A DNA stretch of 38,406 nucleotides, from assembly GCA_964416315.1 (NCBI GenBank), contig CAYQDR010000037.1, positions 1 through 38,406 of the forward strand. Direction: 5' to 3'. The position numbers and the translations under genes were made by a program. This DNA is from CAYQDR01 sp964416315 (GTDB lineage Bacteria; Methylomirabilota; Methylomirabilia; Rokubacteriales; DASRDR01). Positions 33,672-38,406 of the stretch are shown piece after piece (positions within the stretch are counted from its first letter, which is position 1; the number at the start of each line of letters is the position of its first letter). The notes beneath the pieces are model-generated. The model was given only the letters and a program-made list of their open reading frames with translations, searched no databases and was not told the origin of the DNA.

Positions 33672-33686
33672 CGCCGGGGGAGGTTT

Positions 33687-33712
33687 CGGAAGCGGGGCGC
33701 AGCGCCCCTCCG
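33687..33712 (+). terminator. hairpin between convergent genes
   Basis: GGGGCG and CGCCCC pair around a CAG loop, and the flanking CGGA/TCCG can extend the stem past an AGC bulge. The 3' flank CCCCTCCGAGGA is the same as at the htrA terminator. It can serve the secreted-protein gene and the oppositely oriented VapC-like gene. Confidence 0.65.
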
Positions 33713-33719
33713 AGGATCT

Positions 33720-34139
33720 CTAGGGCCTAAAGGGCAGGAGATCCAGCCGAGCGATCACGCGGTAGTGTCGTACGTTGGCCGTCGCGAGGAAGCCGCCCGC
33801 TTCGACCGCCGTGGCGGCGATGAGCGCATCGACGACCCTGAGGCCTCGCGAGGGGGCGTGCTCCTCCAAGAGGTCGATCGCCCTGCGCGCGATGGCCTCA
33901 TCGGGGTGAAGAAGGACCGGGACGTTCTCTCCAGCGAAGGCCTTCACGTCTCGCGCTTCCGCCCGGTCGCGACACCCCTGGAGTAGCTCCATCAACGTCA
34001 GCGAAGAGATCGCCCGGCGCTGGTGCGGGACACGCGACAGAAACCGCCGGGCCTTCTCGCTGCCGCGAAAGTACCAGATCAAGACGTCGGTGTCGAAGAT
34101 TACCGTCGGTGCCGTGGCGCCCGCAGGTCCCTCAGCCAC
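33720..34139 (-). CDS. VapC-like PIN-domain toxin
   Basis: About 139 residues of PIN domain: VIFDTDVLIWYFRG (acidic residues near the N-terminus), SSLTLMELLQGCRD (Glu), RVVDALIAATAVEAGG (Asp) and LATANVRHY. These form the four acidic positions of a Mg2+-dependent RNase toxin. The start is uncertain. I use GTG 34139; GTG 34175 would add 12 residues, and neither has a strong Shine-Dalgarno. It overlaps the upstream antitoxin gene, as in VapBC operons. Toxicity and RNA target are inferred from the family. Confidence 0.85.
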   Translation of the reverse strand: MAEGPAGATAPTVIFDTDVLIWYFRGSEKARRFLSRVPHQRRAISSLTLMELLQGCRDRAEARDVKAFAGENVPVLLHPDEAIARRAIDLLEEHAPSRGLRVVDALIAATAVEAGGFLATANVRHYRVIARLDLLPFRP

Positions 34140-34342
34140 CTTGCCACGTTCCGCATCTCCCGTCGGCCTCGCCACATCCCGAAGCCGATCGGACTCAGGG
34201 TCTTGCGCGAGGCCTTCTCCAGAGGCACGAGCGCCGCTACGGACCGTCCCCGATAGGTAATGATCAGCTTCTGGCCCCTTCGGACCGCGTCGAGCACGGA
34301 AGCCGTCCTGTGCCTGAGGTCCTTCGCCGTAGCCGTCTTCAT
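34100..34342 (-). CDS. Phd/YefM-like (VapB-type) antitoxin
   Basis: The 80-residue protein has a short antitoxin N-terminus, MKTATAKDLRHRTASVLDAVRRGQ, then KLIITYRGRSVAALVPLE. This is the Phd/YefM pattern of a beta-strand and helix that binds DNA. The C-terminal half (SPIGFGMWRGRREMRNVARWLRD) would wrap the toxin. I use ATG 34342 rather than the in-frame GTG at 34378, because the longer version would run through the palindromic operator. It overlaps the PIN toxin by 40 bases. Autoregulation through the tandem palindromes is likely. Confidence 0.8.
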   Translation of the reverse strand: MKTATAKDLRHRTASVLDAVRRGQKLIITYRGRSVAALVPLEKASRKTLSPIGFGMWRGRREMRNVARWLRDLRAPRHRR

Positions 34343-34357
34343 CGCCGCCCGGAAATC

Positions 34358-34381
34358 AGTGTACACTCTTGAGTGCACACT
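34358..34381. promoter_or_regulatory. tandem palindromic operator of the TA operon
   Basis: AGTGTACACT (34358-34367, a perfect palindrome) and AGTGCACACT (34372-34381) are separated by CTTG. They lie directly upstream of the antitoxin ATG on the minus strand, where Phd/YefM-type antitoxins bind to repress their own promoter. Confidence 0.6.
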
Positions 34382-34399
34382 TTCAACAGGCCCGAGCCG

Positions 34400-35818
34400 T
34401 CAGCGGACGGCGCCGCGACGGCGCCACCAGCCCAGGACGAGGCCGTCCACGACCTCGGCGAGCTGCGCGAGGGTCCGGCACTCCCGGACCACGTCGCAGT
34501 GCGGGGTGTAGAGCGGCATCACGGAGTCGCCGACCCCCCAGCCCCACTTCCCCTCGGGGTTCAGCCAGATGATCCCCTTGACGCGCTCACGCATGAGGCG
34601 GAGCGTCCAGGCCTGCGGGTCGTTGTAGTTGTTCCGGGCGTCCCCGAGGATGAGCAGGGTCGTCTTGCGGTCCAGCCGCTCGAGCGACTCCCGGCAGAAG
34701 CGCGCGAACGCGTAGCCGAAGTCCGACCGGCTGTGGTAGTCCACGCGGGCCTGGCCGAGCGCGTGCTCGAGGGCGCGCTCGACCGGCAGCGCGCGGAAGG
34801 CGGCGGAGACCTCCGCGATCTCGGACACGAAGACGAAGCTCTGGACCTTCGAGAAGCACTCCTGGAGGTTCCAGACGAGCTGGAGCATGAAGCGGGAGGC
34901 GTTCCGCACCGAGTCCGACACGTCGCAGAGCGTCACGAGCCGGGGCTTCTCGCGGTGCCGCCGCCGCCAGCGGACGTCGATGGGGACGCCCCCGTACTGG
35001 AGGTTCGCCCGGAACGTGCGCTTCGGGTCGAGCTTGCCCCGCTGCTCCCGGCGCTGGCGGAGGGCGAGCGCGTCCTTGATCCGGCGGGCGAGCCGCGCCA
35101 CGACCGCCTTCATCTGGGCGACCTCGTCCGCCGAGAGCGTGAAGAGCGGCTTGTCGGCGAGCATCTCCCGCTGGAGGCGCTCCTTGTGCTGGTAGCCGCG
35201 GCGGTTGAGCTCGCGCTCGACGTGCTGCCGGATCAGGCGACGGAACGCCTCCAGACGCAGCTCCATGTACGTGCGCAGGCGCGCGAGGGCCCCGGGGTCC
35301 ATCCCCTGGGCCTCGGCCTGGGCCAGGAGCGCCTCGAGGTCGGCCTCGATCTCGGCCCACGGGAACTGGTCCCAGATCCGGCGCGAGAAGTAACCGATCT
35401 GGAGGAAGTAGAAGAGCCGCTCGAGGCCGACGCCCCGGCCCCCCCGCCGGATCGCCAGCTCGAGCTCGGAGGCGTCGGCGAGGAGCAGCATCTCGCTCAG
35501 CGGGTCGAGATCGAGGTGGCCGTCGGCGAGGAGCCGCTCGAGGAGCGCCCGCGCCCACGCGTCCTCCCGGCCGAGCGCCTTCGCGGTCTCGGCCCCGAGC
35601 GCCTTCAGGTCGAAGAAGTAGAGGTCGAAGAGCCGGTTGAACGCCGGGAGGTCGCGGGCCTCCTTCACGAGCGTGGCGGCGAGGGCGCTGCGGAAGTCCT
35701 CGCGGTCGGCCAGCCCGACTGACGCGGTCGCGTGGAGGGCGTCGAGGGCCTCCATCGTCGACACGCGGATCTCCGCGCGCCGGAGGTCGCCGATGAATTC
35801 GAGGATCCGCTCGTCCAT
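34400..35818 (-). CDS. CoxE-like VWA-domain protein
   Basis: The 472-residue protein ends with a VWA domain of CoxE type (PRLVTLCDVSDSVRNASRF metal-ion site, DxSxS). The first ~290 residues are mostly helical and Arg-rich (about 190-240, e.g. ELNRRGYQHKERLQRE). The last part contains LLILGDARNNYNDPQAW. Such proteins work with a MoxR-type AAA+ ATPase to insert metals or assemble enzymes, for example Mo/Cu CO dehydrogenase. No MoxR gene lies in this window; upstream is an IS21 remnant. ATG 35818 has no Shine-Dalgarno, and a TTGACG-15-TACCTT promoter sits just before it, so leaderless translation is possible. Confidence 0.9.
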   Translation of the reverse strand: MDERILEFIGDLRRAEIRVSTMEALDALHATASVGLADREDFRSALAATLVKEARDLPAFNRLFDLYFFDLKALGAETAKALGREDAWARALLERLLADGHLDLDPLSEMLLLADASELELAIRRGGRGVGLERLFYFLQIGYFSRRIWDQFPWAEIEADLEALLAQAEAQGMDPGALARLRTYMELRLEAFRRLIRQHVERELNRRGYQHKERLQREMLADKPLFTLSADEVAQMKAVVARLARRIKDALALRQRREQRGKLDPKRTFRANLQYGGVPIDVRWRRRHREKPRLVTLCDVSDSVRNASRFMLQLVWNLQECFSKVQSFVFVSEIAEVSAAFRALPVERALEHALGQARVDYHSRSDFGYAFARFCRESLERLDRKTTLLILGDARNNYNDPQAWTLRLMRERVKGIIWLNPEGKWGWGVGDSVMPLYTPHCDVVRECRTLAQLAEVVDGLVLGWWRRRGAVR

Positions 35819-35825
35819 GGGGAAA

Positions 35826-35852
35826 AAGGTAGCAGATACGAGCCTCCGTCAA
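35826..35852 (-). promoter_or_regulatory. candidate promoter of the VWA gene, near-leaderless
   Basis: On the minus strand, TTGACG (35847-35852) is followed after a short 15-bp spacer by TACCTT (35826-35831), with TGC before it as an extended -10. Transcription would start at or just before the ATG at 35818. The short spacer lowers confidence. Confidence 0.35.
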
Positions 35853-36073
35853 AAGCCGCGCCAGGCGATGGCTCGGGGGGAGGAGGGCCCATCCGTTCGC
35901 TGAAGTGCGTCCAACGCGATCCTGGAGGCGCTGAGGCTCTCGCCCTCCGGGTTCTCACCCGCCGGACCCGGCTTGCGGCCCCAGAGACGAGCCTCCCGCG
36001 GCGCACTCGGTCCGGGCCGCCCGGCGCCGCGGAAGCCCCGGCCGAATTCCCGCAACCCCAGAAAGGAGCCCCT
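35853..36073. other. region between the VWA gene and istB without a recognisable gene
   Basis: I see no complete istA end and no left IS end here. The sequence is GC-rich with several open frames that lack family resemblance. AAAGGAG at its end is the ribosome binding site of istB. Confidence 0.45.
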
Positions 36074-36919
36074 ATGCTCGCCCACGCCACCGTCGACACG
36101 ATGACCGCGATGCACCTGACCGCCATGGCCGAGGCCTTCCAGCGGCAACTCGCCTCGCCCCAGTTCGCCGACCTCAGCTTCGAGGAGCGGGTCGGCATGC
36201 TCATCGACCACGAATGGACCGCCCGCGAACAGCGCAAGCTCCAGCGGCGCCTGCAGGGCGCCAACCTCCGCCATCAGGCCTCCCTCGAAGACATCGACTG
36301 GCAGGCCCCCCGGCGCGGGCTCGACAAGGCCCTCGTCGGGTCCCTCGCCACCTGTGCCTGGATCCAGCAGCACCAGAATCTGGTCATCATCGGCCCGACC
36401 GGGATCGGCAAGTCGTGGCTGGCGGACGCCTTTGCCGAGCGCGCGTGTCGCGCCGGCTACTCGGCCTACCGCGTGCGGGCCCCCCGCCTGCTCCACGACC
36501 TCGCCGTCGCCCGCGGAGATGGCTCCTACACCCGGCTGCTGGGCAAGCTGGCGAAGACCGCCCTGCTCGTCCTCGACGACTGGGGCCTGGTCCCGCTCAC
36601 CGGCCCCCAACGCCACGATGTCCTCGAGGTGCTCGAGGACCGGACCGAGCGCACCTCGACGCTCCTGACCACCCAGCTCCCGATCAAGGCGTGGCACGAC
36701 GCCATCGGGGATCCCACGCTGGCTGACGCGATCTGCGACGGCCTCGTCCATACCGCGCACGTCCTCGACCTCCAGGGTCCCTCGATGCGGGACCCCAAGA
36801 CCCGCGCCCGCCGCGACCCACCCGAGCCCGGGCCGGCGGCGCCCAACCGCACCCCGACCCCATCGGTCAGTCCGGCCAGAAAGGAGGCGAAGCGACCCGA
36901 TCCCAAACACGGGTCTTGA
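36074..36919 (+). CDS. istB: IS21-family helper ATPase IstB
   Basis: The 281-residue AAA+ protein has the IstB signature: MTAMHLTAMAEAFQRQ, FEERVGMLIDHEWTARE, Walker A GPTGIGKSWLADA, Walker B LLVLDDWGL and the TQLPIKAWHDAIGDPTLADAI end. It assists the transposase IstA. No istA gene is visible upstream, so it cannot move by itself unless a copy elsewhere helps. Its last ~40 residues are a Pro/Arg-rich tail. AAAGGAG lies five bases before the ATG. Multiple terminal repeats follow downstream. An alternative is a DnaC-like helper gene, but the IstB motifs are clear. Confidence 0.93.
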   Translation: MLAHATVDTMTAMHLTAMAEAFQRQLASPQFADLSFEERVGMLIDHEWTAREQRKLQRRLQGANLRHQASLEDIDWQAPRRGLDKALVGSLATCAWIQQHQNLVIIGPTGIGKSWLADAFAERACRAGYSAYRVRAPRLLHDLAVARGDGSYTRLLGKLAKTALLVLDDWGLVPLTGPQRHDVLEVLEDRTERTSTLLTTQLPIKAWHDAIGDPTLADAICDGLVHTAHVLDLQGPSMRDPKTRARRDPPEPGPAAPNRTPTPSVSPARKEAKRPDPKHGS

Positions 36920-36970
36920 CGGAGGCGAAGAAACAGCGACAATCACGGGCGTCGCACCGCTCCGATGAGC

Positions 36971-37037
36971 GTTCACGATCGCCGGACCGCGTGTTCACGA
37001 TCCTCCGGACCGGCTGTTCAGGATCACCGGAATACGC
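36971..37037. mobile_element. right end of an IS21-family element with three tandem terminal repeats
   Basis: Three copies of a GTTCA(C/G)GATC-NN(C)-CCGGA repeat start at 36971, 36993 and 37016. IS21-family ends carry such multiple repeats for transposase binding. The last copy ends ...ATACGCA (37031-37038), consistent with an IS terminal CA dinucleotide. No matching left end was found inside the window. Confidence 0.6.
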
Positions 37038-37045
37038 ACTGAAGA

Positions 37046-37081
37046 GCGAACCGTCTGGCTTTGCCAGAAGGGCGGTCGCCC
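37046..37081. repeat. dispersed repeat copy B (partner at 6258)
   Basis: This 36-base stretch starts GCGAACCGTCTGGCTTTG and ends AGGGCGGTCGCCC. It contains the small hairpin CTGGC-TTT-GCCAG and lies just outside the IS21 end. Confidence 0.5.
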
Positions 37082-37419
37082 CCCCCAAGAAATTACGGCT
37101 CTTCCGGAGATCGTGTGGGTTCGACGAGGTAGACTGGCCGACGCTCCAATCGCCGCAGTCCCCGGAGGCCCGAAGGAGGCCGGCGCGGTCCGCTCAGGGC
37201 CCCCGGCCGCATTTTTCGCTTGACAGGATTTTCGACGGCGGTCTGACCGCGGCCGCGGTGTCGACCGCCAGCCCCGCCCAGCGGCCCGCCCCGGTCCGTC
37301 GCGCCGCGCGCGGCGAGCGCCGAACCGAAAATGACTCCCGCCTTCACGATCTGCGGTCCTGCGGCCTTCCACGTGGCCCGAGATTCGCGTGATAGAGTCC
37401 GCCCAGGAGGAGACCCGCT
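37082..37419. other. intergenic region upstream of the HNH gene
   Basis: I see no gene here. A perfect TTGACA lies at 37220-37225 without a good -10, and TAGAGT at 37393-37398 is a possible weak -10 for the HNH gene. A few short frames are shadows. Confidence 0.45.
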
Positions 37420-38406
37420 ATGTCACCCGCCACCGCGCCCGCGCCCTCGCCCCCCGCGGCTGACCTCGACCGGCTCGGCGACGAGATCGCCGTGCTCTCG
37501 GCTCACCTCGATGCCGCCACCGCCCGGCTCCTCGCCCTGATCCGCGAGTTCGACGCGGGGGGCGGCTGGGGGAACGGCTTCCGCTCCTGCGCGGAGTGGC
37601 TCAGCTGGCGGGTCGGGCTCGACCCCGGGGCGGCCCGGGAGCGAGTGCGGGTGGCCCGGGCGCTGGGGGCCCTGCCGCAGCTCGCCGGGGCCCTGGCTCG
37701 GGGGGAGCTGTCCTACGCGAAGGTCCGCGCCCTCACGCGGGTGGCCACCCCGGAGACGGAAGCCCGGCTGCTGGCGGTGGGCCGGGCGGGGACGGCGGCC
37801 CACGTGGAGCGGATCGTGCGGGCATGGCGGCGGGTGGACCGCCAGGTGGAGCAGCAGGAGACGGCGGCGCGCCACGCAGGCCGGTCGCTCCAGGTGTATC
37901 CGGATGAGGACGGGATGGTGGTGGTACGGGGGCGGCTCGAGCCGGAGGCGGGGGCGGTGCTCGTGCGAGCGCTTGAGGCGGCGCGGGAGGCGCTGTATGC
38001 GCAGGCGCGGGCCGCCGCCGCGGAGGGGCAGGCGGAGGCCGACCCGCCGACCCACGGCCAGCGGCAGGCCGACGCCCTTGCGCTGGTGGCGGAGACGGCC
38101 CTCGCGCACGGGCTCGATCCCGGCCCGGGGAGCGAGCGGTACCAGGTGGTCGTCCACGTGGACGCCGCGGTGCTGGCCGACCCCGCCCAGCCCGGCCAGT
38201 CCGCCCTCGAGGACGGGGTGGGCGTTTCCGGGGAAACGTCCCGGCGCCTGGCCTGTGACGCGACCCGGGTGGTGCTGCGGGAGGCGGGGGACGGGCAGGT
38301 CCTCGACGTGGGGCGGCGGACGCGGACGATCCCGCCGGCGCTCCGGCGGGCGCTCCAGGCGCGGGACCGCGGGTGCCGCTTCCCGGGCTGCGGGGTGCGC
38401 CACGCC
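37420..38406 (+). CDS. DUF222 domain HNH endonuclease, 3' end cut off by the window
   Basis: The visible 329 residues form a DUF222 domain. Its start has an acidic helix (DRLGDEIAVLSAHLDAAT), then RSCAEWLSWRVGLDPGAARERVRVARAL, LSYAKVRALTRVATPETE and GVSGETSRRLACDA. The HNH nuclease begins at the end with DRGCRFPGCGVRHA, where the first two metal-binding cysteines are seen; the window ends before the rest. GGAGGAG lies just before the ATG. These genes are often multi-copy and mobile (REP13E12-like in mycobacteria) and may be linked to introns, inteins or repeat elements. The adjacent IS21 end fits a mobile neighbourhood. Confidence 0.9.
   Translation, partial: MSPATAPAPSPPAADLDRLGDEIAVLSAHLDAATARLLALIREFDAGGGWGNGFRSCAEWLSWRVGLDPGAARERVRVARALGALPQLAGALARGELSYAKVRALTRVATPETEARLLAVGRAGTAAHVERIVRAWRRVDRQVEQQETAARHAGRSLQVYPDEDGMVVVRGRLEPEAGAVLVRALEAAREALYAQARAAAAEGQAEADPPTHGQRQADALALVAETALAHGLDPGPGSERYQVVVHVDAAVLADPAQPGQSALEDGVGVSGETSRRLACDATRVVLREAGDGQVLDVGRRTRTIPPALRRALQARDRGCRFPGCGVRHA

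Noticed and set aside
35870..36060. A residual istA C-terminus upstream of istB
   Set aside because: All three plus-strand frames were read and none resembled IstA; stops interrupt the candidate frame.
36920..37040. A CRISPR-like repeat reading of the three GTTCA...CCGGA repeats
   Set aside because: There are only three imperfect copies with 2-base or shorter spacers next to istB, which fits IS21 terminal repeats and not CRISPR.

Overview
This is a very GC-rich bacterial window in which codon third positions are almost always G or C. That codon bias creates many long antisense open frames that are not genes. Taxonomy cannot be settled without a search. The mixture (Pal, an NtrC-type regulator, DUF35/thiolase pairs, family III CoA transferase, LLM flavoenzymes, a UGSC selenoprotein, CoxE-like VWA, DUF222-HNH) is what I would expect from an uncultured soil or groundwater lineage such as Rokubacteria/Methylomirabilota or a deep proteobacterial relative. 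That placement is inference.

Layout. 1-4640 (+): the 3' end of pal, a secreted protein, a LapA-like protein, mgtE, a PmtA-like methyltransferase and an alpha/beta hydrolase. 4647-13280 (-): an orphan NtrC-type regulator, htrA, tilS, moaE, moaD, an A-type Fe-S carrier with its own promoter, folE, an enoyl-CoA hydratase-like protein, a family III CoA transferase and a tiny, almost purely acidic protein. 13660: elongator tRNA-Met. 13768-17023: a membrane protein, a PuuD-like urate oxidase membrane domain (+), and on the minus strand a lipoprotein cytochrome c, an eroded rubrerythrin and an aquaporin. 17385-26856 (+): cydAB, a truncated uracil-DNA glycosylase, a UvrA paralog, then an overlapping MFS/thiolase/DUF35/AAG run. 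26876-29481 (-): LLM flavoenzyme (frameshifted), a 344-residue conserved protein and a selenoprotein. 29593-33156 (+): DJ-1/PfpI protein, glutamine-synthetase-like ligase, cupin and FluG-type amidohydrolase. 33315-38406: a small secreted protein, a VapBC-like pair with a candidate operator, a CoxE-like VWA protein, the istB end of an IS21 element and the start of a DUF222-HNH nuclease gene that leaves the window.

The strongest discovery is at 26876-27394. A conventional gene caller would see two short minus-strand fragments, but they are one gene read through an in-frame TGA. The TGA encodes the first residue of a UGSC motif and is followed two bases later by a perfect 9-bp stem-loop, as expected of a bacterial SECIS. 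It sits in a tight operon with a conserved protein of unknown function and an LLM flavoenzyme, a candidate undescribed redox system. Other points of interest are a thiolase fold lacking the catalytic Cys next to DUF35 (an Ltp2/ChsH2-like aldolase arrangement), a FluG-like system split into separate genes, a MoaD with five residues after its Gly-Gly, a rubrerythrin that has lost several diiron ligands, and a transporter whose only plausible start is CTG overlapping the upstream stop.
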